Shown here: piece after piece, positions 23,059-36,961 of the stretch
How the letters are laid out: every line of letters begins with the position of its first letter
Position numbering within the stretch: position 1 is the first letter of the stretch
Assembly (NCBI RefSeq): GCF_022581195.2
Contig: NC_061461.1
Span: forward strand, 10,354,001 to 10,418,000
Direction of reading: 5' to 3'
DNA: 64,000 nucleotides
Source: Helicoverpa zea
Lineage: Eukaryota; Arthropoda; Insecta; Lepidoptera; Noctuidae
Notes under the pieces: model-generated
What the model was told of the DNA's origin: nothing
Database searches by the model: none
What the model saw: only the letters and a program-made list of their open reading frames with translations
Translations under genes and position numbers: made by a program

Positions 23059-26000
23059 AAGGCGTAGGCGATGCAATCTTAGTACGGCCATCAACAGCCT
23101 ACCTATCAGACAAGCGTGAATAATCCACGTGTTACACATGTTACCCAGTATTCGTTCCTACAGGGCTGCCAGGCATCCCTCCCAACATTTAAAATACAGA
23201 TGTAAGTCTATTTATAAATGTAATACCATTATGAAGTAATCTTACAGCTTTAAACTCGTTTAATGGGATAAAATGATAAGTAACGTCAGTCAAGACAAAG
23301 TTTTGAAATGGAATCGTATCGCAAACGTCTAGATTGTTGTTGCTAATGTATAATGTCTTACACAAAGTAAATTACGGGTATTTGTCACGCTGTGTGTTGA
23401 TAAGTGTTAGAACATAGATGATATAACAGTGCCATCTTATTTTTATTGTTCTGTATTATTTAGGTCACTTCAATTTGTGTAACCGAGCAAAATTCATACG
23501 CAATTGTTGTTTTTTTTTTGTAATTCAACAACTAATTGATGAGGAAATCAATCATTGCCGTCAATTTAAGAATATATGAATGGAATTGCCTTTTAAACAA
23601 ATTGCACATGGCCAAGCATCAAATTAGGTACTATTTGAATAAACTTTATCAACCAATATGATGTTCTAGATCAGACTTTTGATTTTGATAACAATACGGA
23701 ATGGCTATTCCTCGATGCATTGCCCGCAGAACAATGAGACCAGAATAATGATAGAACACATTATGTTGATGATTTAGATAGGTAATGTTATCGTTACGTG
23801 TGGTTAACTTTACGGCGTATCTTCAAGATAATAACAAAGAGAAACATAGATTGTAATTTACGTATCAACTACTCGTTGTTAAGAGAATTAGGTCAATCGA
23901 TGGAAATTGCACTATTATGCTGTTGCTGAGGAAACTATAAACTTTGAATAGCATATAGTTGATAAGATTAAGGCAACCATATAACTTTCTAGGAAGATGC
24001 AATTGGCAGATAAAAAATATAAAGGACAGGTGACAAATACATAGATAGAAAGATTCGATTCGCAGATCGATGTAACAGATTAGCACTGATTCTAGTACTT
24101 AAAGAAGAGGAACACGATGAAATGCAAGAGACACAAGCAAATCCAGTAAAGCTTCAGATCTCGAAAACAAAAAAGGTTGTCTACTTAAAAAAAGGACGTT
24201 GTAACGGTTAATTAACATAGATACAAGTACGCAGAGTGCAACAGGTTTGCGATGAAGCGAGAACCGATATGCAAATGTTCGCGGCCGGTGGTCCTAGATG
24301 CACCGCGCTAGATATTGCACTGCCTTATTCTGATTGAGGCTCTTTATTCTTTATTGTCCATTACAATACTAATAAATGTACTTTGTTGCGTTTATGGTTA
24401 CAGTGTTGATAGAAATATTGGGATTCGATTATGGTTTTAATCTGGACTTCATCTTCATAAGATATGTTATAAAATAATTTGGCATATTTACATATAGTAC
24501 GTTAGGCCTCGAAATTTCAAGTAAGTTAGTTTAGTAAAAAGAAAATGGCCAGGGATTGTTACATGTTACGTATTTACTAGTACTGTTTGGTCTCACAGTA
24601 GTTTTGCAAGAATAGTTGTTAAACTTTTGCCGCTTTTCCATTATCCTTAAAGGAAAGACAGTCCACAGTTACTCGTGCATACTATACTACAGTTAGCTAA
24701 ACAATGGCTATTAGAACTTCCTACGAAGAAAGAAATTGCACGCCAAGAAGGGAAAGGAACTGTAACTGCAAGCAATAATTACATTAATGCACCAATGAAG
24801 CGAACACATAATACAATTTCTGAGAAACGTCACGAGAATAACTCGACTATCGTTTTTTTCATGAATAGTCGAGTGTTCTGACAAACCCTTACAAAGCTGG
24901 GTCCACACAATGGGGTTGATTGATAAAACATTGTGTACTGGCTATCTCGTATTCGCTATCGTGTACGATTGGGCCGGCGCGTGCGCCTTCAGCCGCTAGC
25001 CTGCAGACACGACCCGTTTGTGGGTCACACGGACAGCTTTCAGATATTTGCATATTATACACTTGTATGTTGATATCTCATCAAAGGCGTATCCGTAAAG
25101 AGACAGCACATCTACGCTTAAAAGGAGAGAAATTATAAACACTCTAGAACGATTCAAATTGAGCTTGGTATACCAGAAATATGTAGGTAAAGGTTACGCG
25201 ATAGGTGTTATATCTAAGTCTGAACATCGATTTCGTAAATACCGTGACTGAACATCAAGTCAAATGCTATGGGAGAGTTGACAAAGTACAGTAAGTAGAA
25301 TATTTGCAACAAGAAGAGACGAACGATTGACTCACACTATGCAATTCCATAAAATCAAAATTTGTTACGGTGAACGGCCGATCATACGGACGGAGCGTTC
25401 GTGACCGTGGACCGCTCAATCGTTCACAAAACGAAGCATTCGAAAAATCTGTTGAATTGTGAAGAAATTGTAAGAAATGTCATGAGCCGAACTAATTTAA
25501 TGTCGAAATATTTTTTTCAAGTCAACCTGCTAATTTTTCGGTTTACTTTTTTATTAATCCATTGGCAGATCAATTAATCATATCATCAATTGATCAATTA
25601 TCATATTAAAAATCAATTGCTGACATTATAAACGTAACAATAGCTTAACATATCTTAGACGAAATATTTGGCAACACCGCACCGGTGAGTGTGAAGGCAA
25701 AACAAATGTATCAAAGCTACATTATGAAGCCGTAAACTACATTGATATGGCACAGTTTAAACGAGGCGTACACTACACGGATATTAATACTCAATATCAG
25801 TTAAATCGCTAGCCTTTTGTGGGGTTGCAGGACAGCAATTATCAAAGATTTAAGTAAGCCCGGTCGAGTGAGTCGTGACCGCCGGATCTCAAATCCGTTA
25901 CCGGTGGCTAACCTTGGACTATTTCCACATAGCTTTGTACCTAACTCCAATAAAGGTCAATTGGAAAGTCTGCAGTTAGCTATTGTTACACGCGTTGATA

Positions 26001-26372
26001 TTAATATATCGCCTGATCTAGTTATATCAATGATGCAACGTAATGGATACTCAAGGATATCAATTAACTGTTGTGTCTAGACTAGACAGACAACCAGTCA
26101 TTACAAATAGAAACCTGTGACAGATTCTATGCACAATATACACCACGCCATGACCGGACACGTGGGATGCAACAAACCAATGGCTAGAAGGTCAAGTGCA
26201 AAGCCAAAGCCACAGAATCGATTATGCACGCGGTATCGAATGACCGATGAACGTAACAGTTTTACCACATAAATTCTCCACATCCGCAATAATCTATTGT
26301 TTAATTTATATTTAGAGATATTGATATTTAGAGATATCATGAATAAATTAAGGTGTAACCGATCTCATTTGA
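23059..26372. other. AT-rich intron, nothing recognised
   Basis: No supported feature. A 9 bp stem hairpin (CTCGACTAT with its complement) occurs near 24842-24873, and a GC-richer patch lies at about 24960-25040. Neither can be assigned. Confidence 0.35.
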
Positions 26373-26677
26373 ATGGATACGCGGCGACGGACCGTGGTGG
26401 AACAAGCCGTTGGCTATCTCAATCGCCTCGCCTCGACCGGCTTCGTTTATGCTAATCACCTGGTTTCTAAGATCAAAACCGCGTACAACTGGAATTGGTA
26501 TCACCCAACTGTGATTTGTGGGCGTCGGTCCGGAAGAACGATGAGCCTAAAAAGTTGTTTTTTACATGCGGAGGCGAGGTTGATCGGTTTAGCTACCTAA
26601 AGCATTTCTCGCCTATTATGTACGGTGAACGATATAACTATGTGGGTGAAGGTGTGAAGATGTTCATTGATCATTAA
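26373..26677 (+). pseudogene. Possible broken coding remnant in two frames
   Basis: This stretch is richer in G and C than its surroundings. It has an ATG-started frame (26373-26600) overlapping a second open frame one shift away (26495-26677) that ends at TAA. The second frame contains CDLWASVRKNDEPKKLFFTC. That spacing of a Cys, a VRK, a Pro, FF and a Cys vaguely recalls GRF-type zinc fingers. A single frameshift near 26490 could join the two frames, which would make this a decayed gene. The resemblance is weak and both frames may be chance. Confidence 0.2.
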
Positions 26678-29600
26678 AGAAAAACAAAGATACGGCATTT
26701 ATCTTCAGTAAGCTTGCGAACACTAGTGGTTTTTCTCGTTCGGTTCCCATCCGAACTTCCTCTCAATTAGGCAAATGATGTTCCATTGTTTGCGGGTTGG
26801 TTTTTTAAAAGCTGATTGCTTCACGGTAAGCCATTCATTAATTTGTTTGTAATCGGTAACATCAGTCAACCGTCAAGAGGGACGCACTCCCACGGTCGAT
26901 CTTCACGCAGACGACACCGATAGTTCCCAGAAAGGTAAACTTACGTTACACAATATGTATAATTAAAAAGTCAGGGACGCTAAACTTTGCAACAATGTTT
27001 TCAATTGAGGATTGCGTCAGTCCAGTTAAGGTGCGATTGAATGCATAGACTTCTGATTTCGATTCAATAGAGATCCTATATGTAGGAGTACCTATTGCTG
27101 CCGAATCAGATCCATAACGAAGCTTGCTACAATATTATTATCGTCCAGCTTTCAATGACTCATAGCGATCTGCTCGAATTATTTGCGCTAAATTTTTTGT
27201 CGTCATCTAAGTTTTTTCTTAGGATAATCGCAGCAATTATCGAGCACTTGTTTCGTAAGGCATCAAAATAATTGCTCCAAGAAAAATAATGCGGAAGTCA
27301 ATACTGAAATTGCAAAAAGTTGCTGGTCATACATTTCCATTTTGACTATAAGAAATAAGAATAATACAGGTATTATGAAGATAGATGGTGCGATTCAGGG
27401 GCCTCTCGACCTCGTAGACTCGAATGGCGTGACGAAAGGACACACAAAGGGGCAAAAAACTGTGCAAGACAATGTTATGAATTGAAGAATAGGTACTTGA
27501 GACTAGTTGAGAGTCTCACATATGAATGGGGAGACAGTCTTGTTTTGTTCTGTGACATTATTACGGTACAGAGTCACGGCCAGCGGAAATAAGTGCAAAA
27601 TTGTGAGCGTGGCTGAGAGATGACTCACTAATGAATGCACGCGAACTGAAATAAGGGAGCACGCAAAATAACTACGTCGCGTTGCGTCTGGATGCATCGT
27701 GCATTTTAAGAATTAATGATATGCAAACTAGCATAATCTAAGTAACAAAATCTGCGAAGTACTTTCATCACCCAAGGATTTTCTAAAAATAAATGGTCAA
27801 AGGGGCGTTTTTGATTAACGTCGTCGTTAGAAAAACAAGGGTCCCACAGATGGACAAATTAAAAGTGACTCATGTCACTACGCCCCTATCTATCCTAATG
27901 AACTCAGAGACGAGGGGAAAGTTTAATTCCCATTAGTAAATAGAACACACATTCGATGACTCAGCCTATAGCCCATAGGAAACAATTTTCGTGTCGTAAC
28001 TAAATCCCTCTAACCCCATACTTACAAATGTTATAAAACCGGCTGCGATGCGCTTCCAAAATTGAGGTTTCTAACACAAAGATTATAAAACATTTTAATC
28101 TTGTTGAAAGGTATTTTCGTGTAGTTAAAACGTCATAAATAACAAATGGCTTCCTCTATACTTGTGGTACCTATTAAACTTTCATTCGATCAATCAGGGT
28201 CAACTATGTATAATTGTCGTTCAAAATCGACGGTTATTTTTGAACGATATGGATAGCTAATGACTCCTTATTGTAAGCCAACGTTCTTTGACGTAATACC
28301 CGAAGCCTTAGTAGAAAACCTTCACTTGAAAATTAATAACGCTGAAGAAACTTAATAGGTGTAAAAGTAGGTTGTAGCTACTAAAAATCAGAACACATAA
28401 TTGTTAAATTCGGAGTATTGTAATGTAACGTGAAGCAATAACTTGGTTTAGATAAAATCACGATCTTCTAATTTTATTGCTTACTTACTTAATTATTATA
28501 TCGATTATCGTATTTAATATCGAGGCAATTACCACTAACGTATCATCCCATTATCCCACTTAAATTATTGTATCAATTAAGTAAAAAGTTTCTGGTTCTG
28601 CCAAAATTAAATAATGCCCTCAAATTACCTTAAATTAATGACTAACTGCTGATTACAATAACCGATCCATCAATTGTTTTTCGATTAAAGATTGGCATTT
28701 ATTAAAAGCTTCGATTTCCAGTAAGGAGCAGCAGTTCGTGAATGGGAGGCAGACATGGCCTAGCCAGTATGAGTCAGCGATGACGTCATGAAAACCGCCA
28801 TAGCCACCATACGCTTCTGTCGAACTATGTATATACGAAATGTTAATATGGATACGCTCAGACGAAGGACGGTTACGATTTAAATAAACGATTGAAGATG
28901 ATAGAATATTAGAGTACCTATGTGGTCATAGAAAAGTAATTTAGATTTATGTAAAAAAGGATAACAATGACAGGTATTGTTTGTCAAGGTATGTAACTAA
29001 CAAATATGAATACTTAAGATAAATAAAGATCGGAAAAATATGTTTTGTGTGTGATGTAAACTAAGCATATAAGGCGCAAAATATGACACAAATAAATTCA
29101 TCATGATTTACAGTTGTTGCATTGTTTTTAATTTATATGCACATTTTATTTCTTATTTCCTTAAAAAATTGAAATATTTAGTACTGCACGCACATTAAAC
29201 CACATAATAACGCTTTATATTCAAATATATGTAAATTACCGCCGACAAAGAACACAACAAAGAACAAAAACCCGGTAATGGACATTAAAAATAAAACAAA
29301 GTAATTATGACCATTTGAAGTTAAAATATTTAAAGTGTTACTTAAAAGGCTCGAAACTGTGCACTCAGTCGTAAAATATGGACCCACTAAACCTATTCTA
29401 TTTTCTAAATAAATCCAATTGAAATCATCAATACTTTTTAATTTTATTACTTTGACAGATATTACCTAATTCCATCATAAAAATAAACGGTTCAATTCTA
29501 AAACATGAGTTCTTAATATAAAAATCGTGAGAAACAATTTAAAACACGTTATCAGGTAGTCTTAAAACGATATCAATAAAGATTATAGGTATTAGAAATA

Positions 29601-31671
29601 AAAAGGTTCCTAATCTTATCCTAATATCTATGTGGAATGCCATTCAACGCAGATATAATTTGGTCTTGGGTCACAGTTCAAATCGCTATTCGGATGGCTC
29701 CTTTACATAATATCGATATGATTACTCGAGAGAAACTTAAAGACATCGATGTTTTTGCCGTTGAAGCGTCTGATACGAAAATAATGGTGATAACAATGAT
29801 GATAGCAGAGAAAGCATGAAAGTGCCGTGAACTATGTAATGATGGGTAACGCACACTTTATCATCGTTTTGAAAGTGATATGGTGAAAGTCATCGAAATA
29901 GTTTTTACCCGCTAAATAAGTTCATTGATAAATCTCTCTTTATACGCAACGACGATTATGTAGTAAAAAGATGTTACATCAAAATAATCTCTAAACATTT
30001 TCTCCAAGTGATAATAAAAAAAAAAATGTTTATAGGACTTGCCTATTTATGATCTAAACGTTTAACGATTCTCAATGACGCAGTGTTGTCGATAGGCTTG
30101 GCAAATATTTTATTTAAAAAACGGTTTCTAGATGTCTTGATAAGATATCACAAACAAACCATTAAAATTCAAATCAAATCGTTGCGTTGCTATTAGTGCG
30201 GATGTAAAAAAAGTAGTCAGAATTTCGTCTTGTTTGTACCAATAAATAAATCAACAGTACTACTGTACCTTTATGGCATATACCTAGGTAAACTGCAAAA
30301 TTTTAAACACGATATCCTAATTCTATGCAGTATGCCACCTGCCGTCTCTGGAATGAAAGGCAAACATAAGTTGGGGCCACAACAAAGTGACAAAAGCTTT
30401 CTGACATAATTAGGGAATAATCAACAAAAAACGGCCGAAAACCAACCACACACTAATTGACAGCTGCCAGAGATAAGTTACCAGTCCCTAAAAAACTAAC
30501 AAACTCTAAACACCAAAGATGGAAATCTCGAAGTTAACATTCTGTCGATTGTAAACAAACAGACTAGAGTAAACATTTGACTAGCTAGCGATAGCATGTT
30601 TCGTTGCTTGCTTTCCGTTGCCCATACAAATAGATCAGTGTCGATAACGAACAGCACAAACAACCAAAATAAAGTGTAGACATGATAATATGTAAGAACA
30701 TGGAAAAAACTTGCAGTGAAACCAATGAAGCGGCATGCGTGTTTCATTTTAAATTGGATAAACAAACTGCATGGTAATGATTCTTTCCGCTTCCTAAATT
30801 AATGTTAGTTGCCCGGTTTTGGTAGTCACCAACCAGTACCTACATAGTAAGATATGCTTTTATGCATGTAGGTTGTAATTCAACTCCTGAACGTGACACG
30901 TTATGGTTTCTTAGACGTCACGAGACGTCTAGTTTACAGCGAATGTCATTGGAGAAGCCAGTGTAAAGTTGCTCTTTTAGATAAGGCTACGGGGAATACT
31001 ATCGGTACGAAAAATACTAAGAAGGTTTAATGGGAACTGCGATTGTAGGCGGGTCCTCTATTTCAACGGAGGTTTGTATCTACATATTTGTAAATGCTAG
31101 TTCGGATTACACTTATCGTAAGTAAATATTCTATGCTTTACATAGCATCAGAATTCTAACGAATTCGATAAAATATTACGCATTCTTTATGTTTACATAT
31201 GCTAAATAATCTTGAACTTGTCGCCTTCCATGGGTGCAGTGTCTAAACTAATATTTACACTGAACATCTACTCTGTGACAACGCATACGAAACATTTGTC
31301 ACACTATATAAATCTTATTTGAATATGCCACACGTGTTCAAAAACATTGATTGAATCTCATAACGGTTTTTCATTAAGACATATTGCATAAATTAATATT
31401 TAATCAGGCCCGAACAATAACGACTTTTATACAATTTAAATTATAAACGGCCATGACACTTGAACTTGTACGCAAAACAATCAACATTGAAAAAAATATA
31501 ACACATTCTTGCCCAAAAATTCCTGAATGCCTTACAATTTGGACTCATAACGTAAATTGTCTAAATAATATGAAAAAACGAAAGGTTAACAACGTAGACA
31601 CCAGTTTGCAAAGACAATTACTCAACAAAAACAACTATGTAAATGCCAAGTGGGAAATGTCGTGCACTCAC
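26678..31671. other. AT-rich intron, nothing recognised
   Basis: No convincing frames, no terminal repeats and no RNA genes. There are many short A and T runs. It lies directly downstream (gene sense) of the candidate alternative first exon at 31672-31695, so it may hold regulatory sequence, but I see no specific site. Confidence 0.35.
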
Positions 31672-31695
31672 CTCATGGTACACAGACGTCATCAT
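31672..31695 (-). CDS. Candidate alternative first coding exon (MMTSVYHE)
   Basis: On the minus strand two consecutive ATGs open an eight-codon frame, MMTSVYHE, that runs directly into a consensus donor GTGAGTG starting at 31671. The donor is phase 0, exactly what the exon at 2808-2934 needs, so the joined protein would read MMTSVYHE then GKSVIRPIAF. The sequence upstream is A/C-rich like an insect 5' leader (GCAAAACAAAACAAAGTG), and a GC-rich promoter-like block follows further upstream. The intron would be 28.7 kb. This is inferred from signals only; eight codons cannot be judged by coding statistics. Confidence 0.4.
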
Positions 31696-32040
31696 CTCGA
31701 AACACTTTGTTTTGTTTTGCAAAATATTAGCTTCACAATCAAACACTCATTTCACTATAAAATAATTCGTACAATATGGCTGCCAGTTTTTATCGAAGTC
31801 GATTTAAAAAATTCTATCTGTCAAAGTTCCCGCCAAGCGCGCGTAAAAAATAAAAGGCAAAGGTACACTGTTACGCAGCCTACGTTGCTGGCGCGTGTGA
31901 CGCGTTCCGTGTTTAGGATCGGCACTGAGCGACGGGCGATAGCGTCGGCTGAATGGATGACGATGCCGCTCAGCTGCTTATACTCAATGAGCCATTCGAG
32001 TTCGGAGGTCAGCGCTCAACGCGACCCCATCGTTTCTGCT
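31696..32040 (-). promoter_or_regulatory. Promoter-like region and 5' leader of alternative transcript
   Basis: A block at about 31820-32040 is GC-richer and CpG-richer than the AT-rich DNA around it. It carries an initiator-like TCAGT on the minus strand (31928-31924) and CAGCCATATTG nearer the exon. It lies immediately upstream of the candidate first exon at 31672-31695. No TATA box is evident at the expected distance. A 203-codon plus-strand frame (31453-32064) overlaps this block and the exon on the opposite strand; I take it as a by-product of the low stop density here. Confidence 0.35.
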
Positions 32041-32272
32041 CAAAGTTTCTCTATTACCCTATAAACCCCAAATTCTGTATGCGATGAAGATATTCAGTGA
32101 CATTTTAACACAACAAGTTTAATGTGCCGTGTATTCGTTTATTTACATAACAAATAATGACCTACATTTGTAATCCCTAATAATAACTTTTTACATTTAC
32201 AATGTTGCAATAATAGTGTCATTGTTAATTAAATGTCAAATAAATACGAAAAAGTTCTTGTTCGAATGCTTG

Positions 32273-32380
32273 TGCATCGGTGGAGGGTTTGGTGGCAAAA
32301 AAGTCAGAGTTATCGACCCGTTACTATCGTGTTTAGCGTGGCCAGTCGAAATGTTTTTACCGATGACAGACAGACATTGG
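32273..32380 (+). pseudogene. Possible xanthine dehydrogenase/aldehyde oxidase fragment
   Basis: The plus-strand translation reads IGGGFGGKKVRV and, some 20 residues later, PVEMFLPMTDR. The molybdopterin-binding domain of xanthine dehydrogenases and aldehyde oxidases has a glycine loop GGGFGGK followed after about 20-25 residues by RPV, a hydrophobic stretch and an acidic/Arg motif, so order and spacing agree. The frame has no ATG and extends to 32503 without further likeness. No other part of such an enzyme is present nearby. This could be a tiny relic of a copied exon or coincidence. Confidence 0.25.
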
Positions 32381-32503
32381 AGTTCGTCGACAGTGATCAT
32401 TCAGATTATTTTGTCATGGAAGAACCGGTATTATCGTCTGAGTCTGCGGCTAACATGCTGTAAGACACGAAGTCTTAGGTTATCAATAAATCCATTACTT
32501 TGA

Positions 32504-35500
32504 TTGCATCTTCGCACAACCAATTCTGAAGAAACACGAAATGATAAATGAACGGTCAAAATTCTGCCATTTGTCCAGATTTGGACTGTTCAAAAGGATT
32601 TTTCTAGATAACTTTGTTCAGTTATTTGCGGTGCTAGTTGAACACAATTGATATCCATCAAAAATTATAGATTGTGTGAATTTCGATTGGCGATCAGCGA
32701 ACGGGTTTTTGATGGGAAATAAATTGGTTTTCGTACGTTTCATCTGACGCGTGACTCTGCATGAGAAACATAAATAAGAAAGAATATTTCCATTTCGGAA
32801 CTCTCGGAATTCTTTTCACTATTCAAAACTGATAATATTAAAGAATGATTTGTATGACTAAAAAAAAATAATTTTGAAAACATTGTGTCCCGTCAATAAT
32901 AGGACCTTTTGCGGCATAAGTATTAAGTGAATCCAATTCTTTAGTTTTCAATCAGAAAATATCAGAAGAGCAAAGAAAGAAAAATCTTCACTTATCCTCA
33001 CTGAAACAATACATAAACTGACATTACAACAATACAACAAAAGTGTATTTAGATCTCTTATCACTGCGCCAAAAACAATGTAGTACTTCTCATTCACAGG
33101 CGTTCCGTTATACGCAACTATCATAACAGTTACTGCAACGTATAAGTTACGAGTTAACGTTACGTGTAAACCACTATTGTTGGCGAAAACATCGTGTTAA
33201 CAGTTTGTTTATGTTCTCTAGAGTTTAACTGTAGCTTAAAAGCAGGTGAAAGAAATAAAGTTTTCTAATGTAGGTCACGTTGACTTTAAAGTGGTTTAAA
33301 GAGAAACGATTCAAGGTTGAACTTATTTTGGAGACATTTCTTTTGTCAGAGGAAAATGTTCACTACTATTGTTGGATAAAAAATTTAAAAGCATCTCCTT
33401 TCTCATCCGTTACACATAAATATCATTGACATACCGAGTCGAAAGGCTTGTAGCTGAGCTTTTGCTTAGGTACTTCTACACATATAATCTAAGAACGATT
33501 AAAACAAAAGACAAACAAGAGCACTCCAGTAGCAAGTCCTTTAAATTACTTCAAAGGGAACAAATAGAACGCAACAATTTAAACAAACAGCGAAGAACAA
33601 AGTTCAATCGATTCTTATATCGCCATCGGACGTGGGAACGGAGCACAAAGGCAACCGCTAGTTTATAGCAAATGTCCTCGGATATCCATATAAAATGTAC
33701 TAAAGGGGAAATTCAAACAGCCATCTGGATTCGATAGAGATCTTGACGGATAGATTATAATGGCGCTCGCACTTAGAGCTGCGGTTGAATCGAGTGAACA
33801 ATCGGTTCCAATCGATTTTTCGAACCCTCTATCGAAAGTGGAGCTAATTGAATGGGTGTTTGTTTTAGTTATGGTAGGAAAAGTAATGAGGACTGCTGGA
33901 TAGACTCTAAACATATTCATAGTTTTTAAAATTCTACAGCTCTAAGAGGAATGAAGGCAATCTCCGACACTAAAAATTTGGACACCTAGACTGCAGAAAT
34001 ATATAAGAAATATATACTAAATTAATGAGTGAAAAGAAAAACAAAAACAACCTTGCTAACAGAAATTAGTCGGCGTCTTTTGGTCGAGAAAAAATGTCAC
34101 GAAAGAATTACAACATTGTACTCCCAACGTTTCTAACATCGTAGAACAACAAAAGCTTCGCCGCGGCTGCGCGTGCGACTATCTTTCATCTCCGAGCAAT
34201 ATGGCGCCATGGCGCCGATTCTAAATCACTGTTTTAGACTAAAAAACCACTCATTATCAACAGCAATTCATTATTTAGTATCGATCGGCTTCACAAACTT
34301 GTTAGGAGACCGGGGACGTATTTCATTAGACGTCGTTTCGAGGACGAAAATGTATCTATCAATTTTATAAGATTAGGTATGCCGAAAAGAATTTGAGATT
34401 TTTTGCAGTTTTATTTTTATAATATTTGATATTTATTAGAAATCGACGTTGTTAAATAAGACATTGTGGATGATAAATATCTACAAAAAACCAAGCAGTT
34501 TTTTAAATAAATACTTCAAAGACAAGAAATATCTAGAAATAGTATCAACGATTTACACAGCAATCATCAATTATCCTGGCCATAACAAGTACGGATTAAA
34601 GCCTTACAAATTCGGCCTTATCAGGCAGACAGCGTACAACTAATAATAACTGCCCAATAACATACATTAGCACTTCTAAGGGTACTTAAGGCTGTGGGAA
34701 TCTCTAGAAAGTTGTCACAAAAACCGGCTTAAACCAGAGTCGAATTTGCGAGAGAAACCCCGCAGGCCCGCACGTGTGCAAATGTCCTTAATTATAGGTA
34801 TGTGCGTCAAATATATTGTATACGCGTATTACCGTCACGGTTGTAATCCCAGGGCTGGGTGGCAGTCTCCGATTACTTGAACTCGGATTTAATACTGGAG
34901 ATGGTACGAGCTTGGTAAAGCTAACATTCTCAGTAGGATCCCTCCTTCCACGTGGATTTTTGAACGTTTGCAATAATTCACTAAACATCACTGAAACTAT
35001 AAAGTAGTAAACTTATTTCAAAGTAACGAGTGCTCAGTTGTTCTAAACTAGAACACCTGATCGAGCTGCCGTTCCCAAAAATTCTGATCAGAATCAATAA
35101 TTTGCATACGCCTTTTAATCAAATTTTCTCATAGGTAGAGACAACATAGAAACCTATGAGAACTATAGGTTCACAATACAATAGACAATAGTTCATTGTT
35201 TTTTAGAATTTCGAAAACTATTGATGGGCATCTGATGACCACCAATAACACGAATGTATCGATGATGTCAGCCCTCAACCTCAGACCATTATGTAAAACA
35301 AAGAATCAGAGGCTAAAACAACAGCAACTAACAAAGGTAAGGTAAAAGTTGATAGTTCAACGTTTAAAGATTACTCATGACCTTTATACAAATTATATAA
35401 TACCTTTAAATGTAAACACGATACAAAAGAAACCATTGTAGTATAAGATAATAATGAGAACATTCTCTAGGAGTAATTTGAAATACCACGATCTGTGTTA

Positions 35501-36961
35501 TCGCTGCAAACCCATCGGGTAATAAGGGACTGTAATGTCTAACTATTTTATTAGTATTTTGGTGGTATTTTATAAGATGTTACAAAGGCGTTCCTAGTTG
35601 TGTTTTATATAAAATGGCATCATTAGCATTATCTTAGATAAACGGGATCTTCTATTTGCTTCATGTATTTTTACACGCTTTTGTTTAATTTGGCTTATGC
35701 TTTGGCTTGCTCTTGTCAAATGTTCGACTGTTAGATATTTTGGGTCCAAACTTTGGGTATTATATTTGTGGTTAAAATTGGTATTTGAAACTTAATTTTT
35801 GTCAAATTAATTATTACTGCAGATAGATAGTACATACTTCTTCTTTATTCAATTTAGAAAATCACCAGGCGTTACCTCAGCCAGTTTTAATTACCTATAC
35901 ATTTTGTCATTTGTTGACAATAAAGTTTTTTCAACACATTAGTTTTTTTCTATACATATAACGGATAGTTTTTATTTGTTAATTCAAACAATTTATTCGC
36001 AGGCCTCTCAAAACTTTTAAGGCGGCAATAAAAATTCTTTGTTTTTTTTTTACAAAATGATTGATTGATGACCACAGCTTCTGTCACATAGGCTATTGTT
36101 CATACCAATCATGACGAAATATTTGCGGCTAATGATCCGGATATAAAATCTTCACCTGTATGGTTTTTCCCATACAATTTATGTCATACCCACGCGTGGA
36201 CATAAATGGAACACCCAAATAGGTGCAGTCATTTGTCATGATATTATGTGGACTATTATTATGAGATAGTTGATATTAGATTAGGCTGTAAGACTTTAAT
36301 TTTTAATTTGTTTATTTTCTTCTTTATAATATCTTCGTCATCTTCAACGCCATTCAATCTACAGCCTTAATTATATTGATAACATTATGAAATGAGCTAA
36401 TTTATATTTAATATTTCATTACGCAATTTAATTACGGTCTTTCCTCAATTCACTTGTCGTATTGCAAAAACATCGGAAGCTTTCTTTTTGTTTTCTCTAT
36501 TACATGGTAGGCACATGATATATTTTGGCTTTGGTGTCTTATTAAGTTTTGTTTGAAGAAACGCTGGTAGCCAAAACAAAATGAGGAATATTCGGGTTAT
36601 CTAATTATCTGGTAAATCCGTCAGCAGTGCAATAAATAACGTCAGTGGGGCACTCAATGCGTGCATCGTGCATGTGTGTCACTCGCGCCCAATTCTGCTT
36701 CGAAGTGTCACAGAACAGCTGATCACAACACAGCTTGCGTTAAAAATTCGTGACTCCACCTCACGATGTGAACGGAACCTGTCAACTAACATGTATTGTT
36801 CGTTCACCCTTACAATTGTCCCTATTGATCTGCGAATGTCGATCTTATCGTATAACAATAACATGGAAATTAAGACCATATTTGTGTGAATCTGCGTGGT
36901 CTTTCGTGGTTTGGCTTATAAGGTAAGCTCTGACAGTACATATGTAGGTACTAATTTGCAG
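32504..36961. other. AT-rich intron, nothing firmly recognised
   Basis: Largely AT-rich with short chance frames. A GC-rich patch at about 34155-34215 includes the palindromic stretch ATGGCGCCATGGCGCC, and another at about 36640-36720 is CpG-richer. They might be regulatory, but no signal set supports a promoter or exon. Confidence 0.3.

Noticed and set aside
31453..32064. 203-codon open frame on the plus strand
   Set aside because: It overlaps, on the opposite strand, the promoter-like block and first exon inferred for the host gene. The peptide is not protein-like in its first half, and it is not followed by a clear 3' signal. I judge it a by-product of locally low stop density.
34155..34330. 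GC-rich patch with ATGGCGCC palindrome, as possible promoter or first exon
   Set aside because: The minus-strand frame from its ATG ends in a stop without a usable donor, and no initiator or leader pattern accompanies it.
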